A DNA stretch of 64,000 nucleotides. Source: an uncultured Flavobacteriales bacterium (lineage in GTDB: Bacteria; Bacteroidota; Bacteroidia; Flavobacteriales_D; Crocinitomicaceae). The notes beneath the pieces were generated by a model. The model was not told the DNA's origin and ran no database searches. It saw nothing but the letters and a program-made list of their open reading frames with translations. This document shows, in pieces, positions 51,804-61,627 of the stretch (position 1 is its first letter; each line of letters opens with the position of its first letter). Location of the stretch: assembly GCA_903939755.1 (NCBI GenBank), contig CAJAII010000008.1:124001-188000 (forward strand). Direction: 5' to 3'. The translations under genes were made by a program, and so were the position numbers.

Positions 51804-52623
51804 TTGTTTTGTTTTGACGGTTTTCAATTATCGATAATAATAAATACAAAATTACAATTATTGGGATTGCCCAAAGGAAAAAAACAATAAAACTTATTAA
51901 TGATAATACTAGTAATAAGTAACGGAATTTATTGTCCGCCCAAGCGTAACTTTTAAATTTTAAGGCGATTAGTGGAATATTTGCAATTAAAAGAAACGAA
52001 AAAAGTCCGGTTATACAAGCGATTGAATAGCAATCAAAAACCATTAGCATAAGCGAATGCTGACTATTCCAAGTTGAAAAGTGATAAGAAAAATAGAGGG
52101 GGAAAAATAAAATGAAAATGGTATTAAGCGGGGTAGGTACTCCAATAAATCGATCACTTTGTTTATCGTCAATATTAAATTTTGCCAAACGAAACAATGA
52201 TAATACCGGAATGATAAAAGCAACTAAAGGAAGGTACTTTATCGAAGCGTCAAATTGATTCGGAACATTATAAAAAACAGCTTGCATCCAAGCTTGGATT
52301 TGAAACCATGTGTAGGAAGTTGCCTGATAATTGTAGTCATGTGGGGCGATCGTGCCGTCATGTACGCCAAGAATAATCATCACCATAACAATAATTCCTG
52401 GCGCTAAGCCAAACGACACCATGTCTGCTAAGGAATCAAGTTGTTTTCCCAGTTCGCTTTGGATAGCTAGTTTTCTTGCCGCAAAACCATCTAGGAAATC
52501 GAATCCCATGGCAGCGAATAAAAATAATGGTGAAATATCAATTCTTCCCGCTATCGTGGCTATTATAGATGTTATCCCACAAACTAAGTTCATTGCAGTA
52601 AGTAAGTTCGGGAGGCTAAACAT
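51793..52623 (-). CDS. pssA: CDP-diacylglycerol-serine O-phosphatidyltransferase
   Basis: A 276-residue integral membrane enzyme that makes phosphatidylserine from CDP-DAG and serine, the route to phosphatidylethanolamine. The CDP-alcohol phosphotransferase motif D-G-x2-A-R-x8-G-x3-D-x3-D is complete in FDFLDGFAARKLAIQSELGK followed by QLDSLADMVSFG. About seven hydrophobic segments span the membrane. The protein starts MFSLPNLLTAMNLVCGITSI, typical of the family. It is the first gene of pssA-purS-coiled coil-crotonase. Confidence 0.93.
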   Translation of the reverse strand: MFSLPNLLTAMNLVCGITSIIATIAGRIDISPLFLFAAMGFDFLDGFAARKLAIQSELGKQLDSLADMVSFGLAPGIIVMVMIILGVHDGTIAPHDYNYQATSYTWFQIQAWMQAVFYNVPNQFDASIKYLPLVAFIIPVLSLFRLAKFNIDDKQSDRFIGVPTPLNTIFILFFPLYFSYHFSTWNSQHSLMLMVFDCYSIACITGLFSFLLIANIPLIALKFKSYAWADNKFRYLLLVLSLISFIVFFLWAIPIIVILYLLLSIIENRQNKTNEI

Positions 52624-52765
52624 TTAGTGGGTTAAATTTTCTCTGAAAAATATATCTCTAAAATTAAGTATAAATAAAGTATATTTATCGCAATTATTTT
52701 TTGATATGCAAATAACACAATTTTTTGGTAATATTTGGGTTAGTTAGGTCCAATTTTTTATAATT

Positions 52766-53854
52766 ATGAAGATTTTCTTTTTTCTTTTTTCCTTTTTTGC
52801 TACGATTTCACAATCTAGCTTTTTTTGCCAAAAATATTCCAATGAGTTTCTTGCGCTCGGTGTGGGGGCTGATGCATACGGTATGGGGAATGCGGTTGTC
52901 GCTTCTACTGATGGTGTAAGTGCTGCCTACTGGAACCCTGCTGGATTGGTGGGAGTGAAGAGTTGGTTGGAAGCTAGTGTTATGCACTCTGAATTTTTTG
53001 CTGGAATTGCCAAATATGATTATGTGGGATTGGCGCATGCTATTAATGATCGCAGTGCGCTTAGCCTTTCTTTTATTCGATTTGGTGTCGATGACATTCC
53101 TAATACCACTCAATTGATAGATAATAACGGTGTTATCAATTACGATAACGTCACCACTTTTACAGCCGGAGATTATGCGTTTTTAGGCTCCTATGCTTCC
53201 AAATTAAAGGTGGAAGGGATGAGTGTTGGCGGAACGGTAAAGGTGATTTATCGAAAAGTGGGTGATTTTGCAAAAGCTTGGGGCTTTGGTTTAGATGCTG
53301 GTTGGAAATATCAAGTTAATAAAACATGGCGTTTTGGAGTGGTAGCTCGTGATCTTACTTCCACATTTAATGCCTGGGTTTTTAACTTGGACCCAGAAAT
53401 GCAGCAAGTTTTCTTGGCTACTGGCAACGAAATACCGAGTAATGGGCTCGAATTAACGCTACCTAGAATCATCTTAGCATCTGCTTGTCAATATGATTTA
53501 GGAACAAAAGGATTGAGCATTGGCGGTGAAATTGATTTTGATGTCACTACCGATGGAAAAAGAAATACTTTAATAAGTGCAGCGCCATTTTCTGTAGATC
53601 CCCATGCAGGCATCCAGTTCGGTTACCGAGATATTGTTAAATTAAGAGGAGGAATTTCTTCTGTTCAGTCGTTTAGTAGAATGGATGGTACTAACTATTG
53701 GGGCGTCCAGCCTAATATTGGTTTGGGGGTTGGTATTAAAGGCTTTCATTTAGATTATGCTTTTACTCGACTAGGTGATGCGGATGCTAATTTTTACACC
53801 CATATCTTTTCAATTAAATTTAAATTAGCAAAACCGAAAAATGCTGTGAAATGA
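52766..53854 (+). CDS. PorV/PorQ-family outer-membrane protein
   Basis: A 362-residue protein with a signal peptide (MKIFFFLFSFFATISQSSFF) and a FadL-like outer-membrane barrel. The opening FLALGVGADAYGMGNAVVAS and DGVSAAYWNPAGL are hallmark of the PorV/PorQ family. LDYAFTRLGDADANFYTHIF and a final FSIKFKLAK strand are typical. PorV brings T9SS cargo to the PorU sortase; PorQ is part of the attachment complex. It overlaps the PorU2-type sortase gene by four bases, so it is likely the dedicated partner of that protein. Whether it is PorV proper, PorQ or a third paralog is uncertain. Confidence 0.88.
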   Translation: MKIFFFLFSFFATISQSSFFCQKYSNEFLALGVGADAYGMGNAVVASTDGVSAAYWNPAGLVGVKSWLEASVMHSEFFAGIAKYDYVGLAHAINDRSALSLSFIRFGVDDIPNTTQLIDNNGVINYDNVTTFTAGDYAFLGSYASKLKVEGMSVGGTVKVIYRKVGDFAKAWGFGLDAGWKYQVNKTWRFGVVARDLTSTFNAWVFNLDPEMQQVFLATGNEIPSNGLELTLPRIILASACQYDLGTKGLSIGGEIDFDVTTDGKRNTLISAAPFSVDPHAGIQFGYRDIVKLRGGISSVQSFSRMDGTNYWGVQPNIGLGVGIKGFHLDYAFTRLGDADANFYTHIFSIKFKLAKPKNAVK

Positions 53855-56800
53855 AAAAGATTTTTACTGTTTTTAGTTATTTTCTCCTTTGTTTTTCCGC
53901 TGAAGCCCAAACTTTTGGAAATGAATGGATTAATTATTCCCAACAGTATTATTCATTTTCTCTTGCACAGACCGGCCTCTATAAAATTGATGTTGCTTCC
54001 CTAACGGCTGCTGGGATTCCTGTTAATTCCTTTACGGCTGGAAATGTGCAGATTTTCGGTCGTCAAAAAGAAATTCCTTTGTATATTCAAGATGGAGGAG
54101 ATAATTTATTGGATGCAGGTGATCAGATCTTTTTTTATGCTGAAAAGAATGACGGTTGGTTAGATTCGACTCTCTACGATAATCCAACGTGGATGGGGAA
54201 CCCTAAATTTAGTTTATACAATGATACCATTCAATATTTCTTCACATGGAATTCCAGTGAAAATAATAAGCGGTTTGTGGTAGAAAATGACGTGGATTTC
54301 AATTCATATGTTCCTTCGAATTATGTGTTTTCTGAAAAATGGCAATCTTTTGCGCAGGCTTATATTGAAGGGGAAAAATCTTCCGAAGCAGCAAGTTCAT
54401 TTTATGTTTCCGGCGAAGGGTGGGGGAGTACTGTGCAAAATGGCATTAATGGGTATACCTGGAATTTTTCATCTACACTTTTAGAAAATGTGTATCAAGG
54501 TCTTGATGCGCCTTTGGTGAATTATCGAGCCGTAACAGTTGGCGCATCTAACGCGGCTTTTGGTGGCATTGGAAACCATCATTCGCTGCATACAATTGGC
54601 GCCAGTAATTATGTGCTTATGGATACTATTTTTACGGGGTATCAGGGGATATACATCAACAAATATTTCCCTGCTTCTATTTTACCAGCAGCCGGAAGCA
54701 CGAACTACAAGGTAAATATTATCGGTGATCAAAGCGCATTAACGGATTATCAATCGATCAATTATTGGTCCTTCGTTTATCCACGTTCTCCCTCTTTTTT
54801 GAATGCCAACAAAACTTCTTTTATGGTGGAGAATAATCCTTCCCAATCCAAAATTAGACTTAACATGACAGCGCTTTCTATTCCGAATAGCTATTGCTTT
54901 GTGCTAGGTGACACTCCAAGAAAGCTTCCTGTTATTACGGTTTCTCCAGGAAATTATCAGGTGCTCATTCCGAATAGTAACAACGGTACCAACCAAAAAG
55001 TGGTGCTACAAGATGCTAGTACTTTCTACAATATAAATACATTTAAGCTAGTTAATAATACAGGGTTTTTTACCAATTTCTCAACAATTCCAAATTTAGA
55101 AAAAGCCTTGCTTTTTGTTTATCACCCAAAGTTAGAAACTTCAGTGATCGATTATGCGACCTATCGAAGTTCCATTTTGGGCGGGGATTACAACGTGATA
55201 TTATCTAAAGTGGATGAATTATACCAGCAATTTGGCGGTGGCATCCCCAAGCATATCAATGGATTGAGAAGGTATGCTCACTACATTTACTCGCTCTCCA
55301 CACAAAAACCTGTCGGATTATATCTATTAGGTAAAGGTATTCGAGAAGCAAACGTAACTACTGCTTTATCTTCCGGTCCAGGATCTCGGACTTCCTCCGC
55401 AAATTATGCTTTATCACTTGTGCCTTCTTTTGGTCAACCATCATGTGACGTTTGTATTACCTCGAATTTAGCTGGCACGGATAAATGGACGCCATTAATT
55501 CCTACTGGAAGAATATCGGTTAATAATAATGCCGAATTACAGACTTACTTTACAAAAGTAAAGGAGTTTGAATTGCAGCAAGACCCTGGTTCTATTTATT
55601 CTTCACAATCAAAGGATTGGCAAAAACAAATCTTGCATTTCTCAGGAGGTAATAATTCAAATGAACAATATCTCTTCCAAGCTTATTTAAACCAAATGGC
55701 ACTGCTTGCCGAGGATGATTATTTCGGTGGGAATACAACCTTGGTGGCAAAACAATCCGGGAATCCGTTGACACCATTGCAGGTTCAAGCGATTCAAGAT
55801 AGAATTCAAGAAGGGGTTACAGTGATGAACTTTTTCGGACATGCGTCTTCTTCCATTAGTGGTTTTGATGTTAATCTTGATGAGCCTCAAAATTGGGATA
55901 ATCAGGGTCGATATCCATTATTAATTGCTAATTCTTGTTACAACGGTAATATCTTTCAAAGTGCTTCCACGAAATCAGAGCAATTTGTACTCACACCAAA
56001 TGCTGGGGTAATAGCTTATTTGGGTACAATTAATTATGGTTTTACATCCGCACTTAATGATTTCTCCAATCATTTTTACCGCCAGTTTTCCAAAGATAAT
56101 TATGGTGGTACAATCGGATCTCACATTAGAAATTTAATTGATACCGTGATGAATGTAAATTCAGATTTGATAGCTGAATCAACGTTTTCCCAAATGACCT
56201 TACATGGGGATCCAATGCTTCGATTAAATCCTCATAATAAACCGGAAATAGAATTAACAGATCCGAGAATAACTTTCGGACCGGAGGACATAACGCTCGC
56301 AACAGATTCTATTGATATTGCCGTTACGATTCGAAATTTAGGGCAATCTATTCCTGGCGACTTTACCCTTCAAATTCTACGTGATTTTCCAGGCTCAATG
56401 GCTGATTCCAACTATGTCTTTATTGTCAATGGAATAGATTATGAGAAAACAATAAATGTAAAAATTCCTTTTTATCCATTGATAGGTGTGGGATTGAATC
56501 GCTTTACAATCAGCGCGGATATTCCTTCTGACATTCCCGAGCAATATGATGAAATAGCGAATAATCAAGTATTGAAAAATTTCATGATCAATATTGATGG
56601 CATCGTCCCAATTTTACCCATGGATTTTGCAGTTGTGCCAAGAGACACCATAGCACTTTTTGGTTCAACAATCGATCCCTTGGCTCCTATGAATACCTAC
56701 CGTTTTGAGTTGGATACCATTCATACTTTTAACAGTGGTTTCCGAAGATATGCCACTGTTTCTGGTCTTGGTGGAGTGAAATCAGTGAATTGGAATCAAT

Positions 56801-59019
56801 GGATTTCGGGAGTTTCTAATATGTCTTCGCCAGTAATTATGGTTGATAGCACCGTTTATTATTGGCGTATTGCCATTGATGAACCAACGCCAATGTGGAA
56901 AACTCGCTCTTTTCAATACATCATTAATAAGGAAGGGTGGGGCCAGGATGATTTTCATCAGTTTACTTTTAACACGCCTGTTGGAGTTAACCTTAATCAA
57001 ATTAATGAACACCGTGAATTTACTCCCATCCAAAAAACAATTTCTTGTTTAACCTTAGCATCAACTTCGGCGCCATTTATTTACGATAATGCCTGGTACT
57101 TAAATGACGAACAACAAGAATATGAGATTTGTAATATGACTCCCAAATTCCATGTGGCCATCATTGATAAAGCTACCTTGTTGCCCTGGGAAACGCGCTA
57201 TATTTATCCAAATGGCACCGTTATAAATCCGAATAATAATTTTGGAAATGCGAATGACAATACAGGTTGTAAGCCTCGTCCGATGAAGTATTTCACGTTT
57301 CATCAAAATGTTCCGGCGCAAATAGATGCTTTTCAAAATCTTGTGGAAAATGTTGTGGAAAACGGAGATTATATTTTGATTTACACGCCAATGAGTACTC
57401 GTTACGATTGGTGGAATTTATATGATCCAGGATTATACACAACATTCTTGAATCTCGGTTCTGATAGTATTTATGCAGGCAGACCAAATCGTCCATTTAT
57501 ATTTTTAACTCGAAAAGGTGATCCAAGTTTTGTGGTAGAATTGGTTTCTCAAAATAACGAGAATATTTTCCTTGATACGATCATTTCTGGTTCTCAATTG
57601 ATTGGGATAGAAACTAGTCCTTTGATAGGGCCGGTGTCTGAGTGGAAGTCGCTTTTTTGGAAAAGAGACGCCTTGGAACAAACTGTAGGGGATTCCACCA
57701 TGCTAAATATAAAATTGTTCAACGCTTATGGTACCTATCAATATACGATTGATACGCTCATGACCGCAAATGATTCTATTATTCAATTGACAAATCTTAT
57801 TGATCCGGCTTTATATCCCTACATGCGACTTGAGGCAAAATATTACGATTCGGTGACACAAACTCCGGCCCAATTAGATTTTTGGCATGTTGTTTTTGCG
57901 CCACTACCAGAGGCAGCAATTGATGCAAGCGCTGGGATTACTTGGACAATATTAAACGATACACTTCAAGAAGGTCAATCTGTTAAATTTGCGGTGGATG
58001 TTCGCAACATAAGTGATTATGGTATGGATTCCTTATTGGTTAGTTATTATATTGTTGATAAAGATGAAATGATTCATCCGATATCTTACCCAAGACAAGC
58101 GCCGCTTTTAGCTGGAAATATCTTGCGCGATACCATCGAATTTTCTTCCTTGGGATTGGTAGGTGAAAACTGGCTACGCATGGAAATAAATCCTTACGTC
58201 GATTTGGTCCAAGCATTTACGGATCAACCAGAATTAACTCATATAAATAATCTGTTACAGTTTCCTTTTACCGTTCAGTCAGAAGATATCAATCCTATTT
58301 TGGACGTAACATTCAATGGTCAGCACATTCTTAATAATGACATTATTGCGCCTACCACAGAAATTGTGATGAGCTTAAAAGATGAAAATCCATATTTGGT
58401 AATGAGTGAAGATGCAGACACCTCCTTGTTTGGTGTTTATATTACTGACCCTGATGGCATTCAACTAAAGATACCTTTCATGAATGCGAATGGCGAAGTC
58501 GTAATGCAATGGATTCCGGCAGAAATTCAAAACAAGAAATTTAAAATCATTTACCCCACTTATTTTGAAAAAACGGGAACGTACTCATTGCTGGTGCAGG
58601 GAAGTGATAAGTCAGGGAATCTTTCAGGGGATTTTGAGTATAAAATTAATTTTGAGGTTATTCATGAATCAGCGATTACTGAATTCTTAAATTATCCTAA
58701 TCCATTCTCTACCAGCACGCGATTTGTTTTTACAGTTACTGGTGATGCTTTACCCGATGATATATTAATTCAAGTAATGAATATCAATGGCAAAGTGGTA
58801 CGGGAAATTACAGAGGGAGAATTAGGCGCTATTCGAATTGGAAGAAACATTACTGATTATGCATGGGATGGAAGGGATCAATTTGGGGATCAATTAGCCA
58901 ATGGAATTTATTTGTATCGTGTCCAAGCAAAAATTAATGGTCAAAACATTAAGCAATTAGAATCTGGCGCAGATAAGTTTATTCAAAAAGGATTGGGGAA
59001 AATGTACCTTATTCGTTAA
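53851..59019 (+). CDS. C25-family cysteine peptidase, PorU2-type T9SS sortase
   Basis: A 1722-residue exported protein. The first 20 residues form a signal peptide (ends CFSAEAQ). A C25 (gingipain-like) domain lies at about 420-810, with the catalytic His664 in MNFFGHASSSISG and Cys696 in LIANSCYNGNIF, 32 residues apart. The region 820-1600 is a long series of beta domains with CARDB/Ig-like patterns (VAVTIRNLGQS, VDVRNISDYGMD). The C-terminus is an FlgD-like Ig domain (LNYPNPFSTSTRFVF, YLYRVQAKING). PorU proper is shorter, about 1100-1300 residues; this size and tail fit the second type called PorU2. It is coupled to a PorV/PorQ gene. Confidence 0.87.
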   Translation: MKKIFTVFSYFLLCFSAEAQTFGNEWINYSQQYYSFSLAQTGLYKIDVASLTAAGIPVNSFTAGNVQIFGRQKEIPLYIQDGGDNLLDAGDQIFFYAEKNDGWLDSTLYDNPTWMGNPKFSLYNDTIQYFFTWNSSENNKRFVVENDVDFNSYVPSNYVFSEKWQSFAQAYIEGEKSSEAASSFYVSGEGWGSTVQNGINGYTWNFSSTLLENVYQGLDAPLVNYRAVTVGASNAAFGGIGNHHSLHTIGASNYVLMDTIFTGYQGIYINKYFPASILPAAGSTNYKVNIIGDQSALTDYQSINYWSFVYPRSPSFLNANKTSFMVENNPSQSKIRLNMTALSIPNSYCFVLGDTPRKLPVITVSPGNYQVLIPNSNNGTNQKVVLQDASTFYNINTFKLVNNTGFFTNFSTIPNLEKALLFVYHPKLETSVIDYATYRSSILGGDYNVILSKVDELYQQFGGGIPKHINGLRRYAHYIYSLSTQKPVGLYLLGKGIREANVTTALSSGPGSRTSSANYALSLVPSFGQPSCDVCITSNLAGTDKWTPLIPTGRISVNNNAELQTYFTKVKEFELQQDPGSIYSSQSKDWQKQILHFSGGNNSNEQYLFQAYLNQMALLAEDDYFGGNTTLVAKQSGNPLTPLQVQAIQDRIQEGVTVMNFFGHASSSISGFDVNLDEPQNWDNQGRYPLLIANSCYNGNIFQSASTKSEQFVLTPNAGVIAYLGTINYGFTSALNDFSNHFYRQFSKDNYGGTIGSHIRNLIDTVMNVNSDLIAESTFSQMTLHGDPMLRLNPHNKPEIELTDPRITFGPEDITLATDSIDIAVTIRNLGQSIPGDFTLQILRDFPGSMADSNYVFIVNGIDYEKTINVKIPFYPLIGVGLNRFTISADIPSDIPEQYDEIANNQVLKNFMINIDGIVPILPMDFAVVPRDTIALFGSTIDPLAPMNTYRFELDTIHTFNSGFRRYATVSGLGGVKSVNWNQWISGVSNMSSPVIMVDSTVYYWRIAIDEPTPMWKTRSFQYIINKEGWGQDDFHQFTFNTPVGVNLNQINEHREFTPIQKTISCLTLASTSAPFIYDNAWYLNDEQQEYEICNMTPKFHVAIIDKATLLPWETRYIYPNGTVINPNNNFGNANDNTGCKPRPMKYFTFHQNVPAQIDAFQNLVENVVENGDYILIYTPMSTRYDWWNLYDPGLYTTFLNLGSDSIYAGRPNRPFIFLTRKGDPSFVVELVSQNNENIFLDTIISGSQLIGIETSPLIGPVSEWKSLFWKRDALEQTVGDSTMLNIKLFNAYGTYQYTIDTLMTANDSIIQLTNLIDPALYPYMRLEAKYYDSVTQTPAQLDFWHVVFAPLPEAAIDASAGITWTILNDTLQEGQSVKFAVDVRNISDYGMDSLLVSYYIVDKDEMIHPISYPRQAPLLAGNILRDTIEFSSLGLVGENWLRMEINPYVDLVQAFTDQPELTHINNLLQFPFTVQSEDINPILDVTFNGQHILNNDIIAPTTEIVMSLKDENPYLVMSEDADTSLFGVYITDPDGIQLKIPFMNANGEVVMQWIPAEIQNKKFKIIYPTYFEKTGTYSLLVQGSDKSGNLSGDFEYKINFEVIHESAITEFLNYPNPFSTSTRFVFTVTGDALPDDILIQVMNINGKVVREITEGELGAIRIGRNITDYAWDGRDQFGDQLANGIYLYRVQAKINGQNIKQLESGADKFIQKGLGKMYLIR

Positions 59020-60248
59020 AAGAATTTACAGCTCATTATTGCTGTGTCATCCCCATAGTTTTGCGTTCCACACCAATCGGTCAAGTGAGAAAAGATGATG
59101 TTGTTCATGTCTTCCATTTTTAAACTGGAATATGCTTTGATATCTTTAATTAATCGATCAACTCCAAATTGTTCGCCATTTTCGTCTTCCGTTTCGACAA
59201 CTCCGTCGGTAAAAAGCACGAGGGTAGCGCTGCTGGTTAACGTAAGTGAACCCACATTAATGGTTGGTAATTCATCGAGCATTCCCAATCCAATGCAACC
59301 AGATACAAGCGGTTGTATTTTACGATTCATTAATAGAATAGGGTGATTATGTCCGGCATTGATGAATTTAAGTTTTCTCGTATGTGCGTTAAAATGTGCG
59401 ATAAAAAATGTGATGAATTTTTCACCTTTGGCATTTAGGATGACTTTTTTATTTAGTTCCTCCATTAAAAAGGCCAATTCAAAGCGCTGGTATTTGAAGA
59501 GGGTACGAACGGTTGCTTGAAAATTAGCCATCAACATGGCGGCACTTATTCCTTTACCTGATACATCAGCGATACAAAGAATGTACTCATCATCTCCTAA
59601 AGGAATAAAGTCGTAATAATCACCCCCAATGGCATGTCGTTGAATGTATTTTGCATGCACATCCATTTTTCTATCCGAAGGTAAATCCGAAGGAAAAAGT
59701 AGTTTCTGGAGTTCCGAAGCTACCTCCAAATCTTTGGAGATCAATTCTTTTATCACATTGCTTTTCACCAAGCGTTTATTTTCAATGGCGACTGTAATGA
59801 TACTGGTTAATGTCTGTGCAAAAGATAAATGTGAGTCGGTATCTAGGAGCGTAGCGGGTTTCAATTGGTTGTCCGACAATAATAAATAGGCGAGAGGTTG
59901 TCCTAAATGTAGTACGGGCATTACCACGTTAAATTCTCGTAATAAATTGGAATTTGAGTCGGCTAAAAGTGTTGTTTCTTTAAATCGAAGTAGGTCAAGT
60001 AGGTTGTTCTCCGTATCAATTTTACCTTTAAATCCTTCCTTTAATAGGCAGCTCCAGCCTTCTTGATTGATAAACAAAACAAATCGTCTAAAATTAAGTT
60101 GCTCTTTTAAAATAAAGGAGAAATTGGTGATTAATTGATCCGTTGAAAGGTTATTGTTAATTGCGGTGCTAATCTCCAATAAGGAGTTTAGCTTTAATGC
60201 TTGTAGGGCTATTTTTTTGTCGAGAGTGGTGATTACGTCTTCCGTCAT
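59016..60248 (-). CDS. GAF-like plus SpoIIE/PP2C-type serine phosphatase
   Basis: A 410-residue cytoplasmic protein. A GAF-like domain (about 20-165) is preceded by a helix (LKLNSLLEISTAINNNLSTD), and a short coiled coil (about 165-200) links to the SpoIIE phosphatase domain. Metal-binding elements are HAIGGDYYDFIPLGDD, ILCIADVSGKGISAAML and VLFTDGVVETEDENGEQFG, all conserved in PP2C-type regulators. The start is the ATG in ATGA that overlaps the lpxD stop, rather than a longer in-frame start further upstream. Such phosphatases usually act on anti-sigma antagonists; none is nearby. Its stop shares TTAA with the convergent sortase gene. Confidence 0.9.
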   Translation of the reverse strand: MTEDVITTLDKKIALQALKLNSLLEISTAINNNLSTDQLITNFSFILKEQLNFRRFVLFINQEGWSCLLKEGFKGKIDTENNLLDLLRFKETTLLADSNSNLLREFNVVMPVLHLGQPLAYLLLSDNQLKPATLLDTDSHLSFAQTLTSIITVAIENKRLVKSNVIKELISKDLEVASELQKLLFPSDLPSDRKMDVHAKYIQRHAIGGDYYDFIPLGDDEYILCIADVSGKGISAAMLMANFQATVRTLFKYQRFELAFLMEELNKKVILNAKGEKFITFFIAHFNAHTRKLKFINAGHNHPILLMNRKIQPLVSGCIGLGMLDELPTINVGSLTLTSSATLVLFTDGVVETEDENGEQFGVDRLIKDIKAYSSLKMEDMNNIIFSHLTDWCGTQNYGDDTAIMSCKFF

Positions 60249-61156
60249 TTTTTGCTTTTCATAAAATCGGGCAATGCTCGAAGCGCAACTAGTTCCCTGA
60301 ATTTTTCTTTTACTTCTGCACAAGGACTACCAAAATAGGTTTTTCCGGCATCTAGATTTTTCATTACGCCGCTTTGTGCTAAAATAGTGACCGACTCACC
60401 TATTTTTACACTACTCGCAATACCAACCTGTCCCCAAATTACAACGTTGTCCTCGATTACTACGCAACCTGCCACTCCAACGTGTGCGGCTAACAAGCAA
60501 TTCTTCCCGATAACTGTATCGTGACCCACCTGTACTTGGTTATCAATTTTTGTCCCGCTTCCGATAGTAGTAGTGCCTGTTACGCCTCTATCAATGGTAC
60601 ACAATGCGCCAATTTCCACGCCTTCTTCAATGATAACATTGCCACAAGAATGCATGGCGTTGTATTTACCATTTGTTTTTTTGTAGTAGAAGGCATCATG
60701 GCCAATAACCGTATTGGCTCCAACAATTACATTGTCGTGAATGATTGTTCCATCCATTAGGCATGCGCCCGGATATAGTTGTACGTTATTCCCGATGGTT
60801 ACGTGGTGCCCAATATATACATTGGGGTATTTTGTTTGCGTTCCGGATTCATTATTTTTCGGACCTAATTTGGGGGCAAAGTGCTTGGTTAATTTATTGA
60901 AATCATCAAAGGGATTTGCCGAAATGATGAGCGCTTTGCCAATGGGGCAGCTTACTTTTTTGTCAATTATGATCGTTGTAGCCGCTGAATTAAGCGCTTT
61001 ATCGTAGTATTTTGGATGGTCCACAAATACGATATCTCCGGATTCAACAAGGTGAATTTCATTTATTCCCAACACTTGATGTGCAGGATCACCCTCGTAT
61101 TCACAGGCAACTAGCGCTGCTATTTCATCTAGTCGATACGTCTTGTTTAGTTTCAC
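60245..61156 (-). CDS. lpxD: LpxD-like UDP-3-O-acylglucosamine N-acyltransferase
   Basis: A 303-residue left-handed beta-helix acyltransferase. An N-terminal uridine-binding domain (about 1-100, with GDIVFVDHPKYYDKALNSAA) precedes the hexapeptide repeats (about 105-265, with IGHHVTIGNNVQLYPGACLM). The catalytic His is probably in IDNQVQVGHDTVIGKN. The C-terminal helix is the acyl carrier protein recognition extension. It is about 35 residues shorter than E. coli LpxD and may be the second LpxD-like paralog common in Bacteroidota. It overlaps the PP2C gene by four bases. A -7 box TAAATTTG (61174-61181) precedes the ATG by 18 bases. Confidence 0.85.
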   Translation of the reverse strand: MKLNKTYRLDEIAALVACEYEGDPAHQVLGINEIHLVESGDIVFVDHPKYYDKALNSAATTIIIDKKVSCPIGKALIISANPFDDFNKLTKHFAPKLGPKNNESGTQTKYPNVYIGHHVTIGNNVQLYPGACLMDGTIIHDNVIVGANTVIGHDAFYYKKTNGKYNAMHSCGNVIIEEGVEIGALCTIDRGVTGTTTIGSGTKIDNQVQVGHDTVIGKNCLLAAHVGVAGCVVIEDNVVIWGQVGIASSVKIGESVTILAQSGVMKNLDAGKTYFGSPCAEVKEKFRELVALRALPDFMKSKK

Positions 61157-61269
61157 AGGATAGAGATATATTACAAATTTAAGTACATTGTTCTTTTGCT
61201 GGAATAAAATTACAGGTAGTTATCACCCTTGTGATGTTAAAATAGTCAATAAAATAATTAGCGATTGCA

Positions 61270-61299
61270 TTGGAAATATAAAAGAAATACTTAAATTTG
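61270..61299 (+). promoter_or_regulatory. Promoter of rpmE2
   Basis: TTG (61270-61272) and TAAATTTG (61292-61299) are separated by 19 bases. The ATG follows after 26 bases. Confidence 0.6.
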
Positions 61300-61325
61300 C
61301 AATCCATTTTGAAAACTAATATAGA

Positions 61326-61580
61326 ATGAAAAACGAAATACACCCAGAAGATTATAGATTAGTTGTTTTTAAAGACATGTCAAATGAATATGCATTTGTA
61401 TGTCCTTCTTGCGCAAATACAAGAGAAACAATTTTATGGGAAGATGGGAAAGAATACCCATTAGTAAAGCTTGACATCTCACACAAATCACATCCTTTCT
61501 TTACAGGAATTGCTCAATTTGTGGATACTGCAGGTAGAATTGATAAATTTAATAACCGTTTTGGTCGTCACATGAAGTGA
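61326..61580 (+). CDS. rpmE2: 50S ribosomal protein L31, type B
   Basis: An 84-residue ribosomal protein. MKNEIHPEDYRLVVFKDMSN and ISHKSHPFFTG with GRIDKFNNRFGRHMK at the end are characteristic of type B L31. A CPSC motif at about residues 28-31 looks like half a zinc site, although type B forms are generally considered zinc-free; the other ligands are not apparent. It is monocistronic, with its own promoter and terminator. Confidence 0.96.
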   Translation: MKNEIHPEDYRLVVFKDMSNEYAFVCPSCANTRETILWEDGKEYPLVKLDISHKSHPFFTGIAQFVDTAGRIDKFNNRFGRHMK

Positions 61581-61599
61581 ATCAAACAGCAAATAGTTG

Positions 61600-61627
61600 A
61601 GCCTTTCGAATTCGGAAGGCTTTTTTT
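61600..61627 (+). terminator. Terminator after rpmE2
   Basis: AGCCTT / AAGGCT stem around a ten-base loop that contains GAATTC, followed by seven T. It lies 20 bases past the rpmE2 stop and also overlaps the end of the convergent tsaC. Confidence 0.8.
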
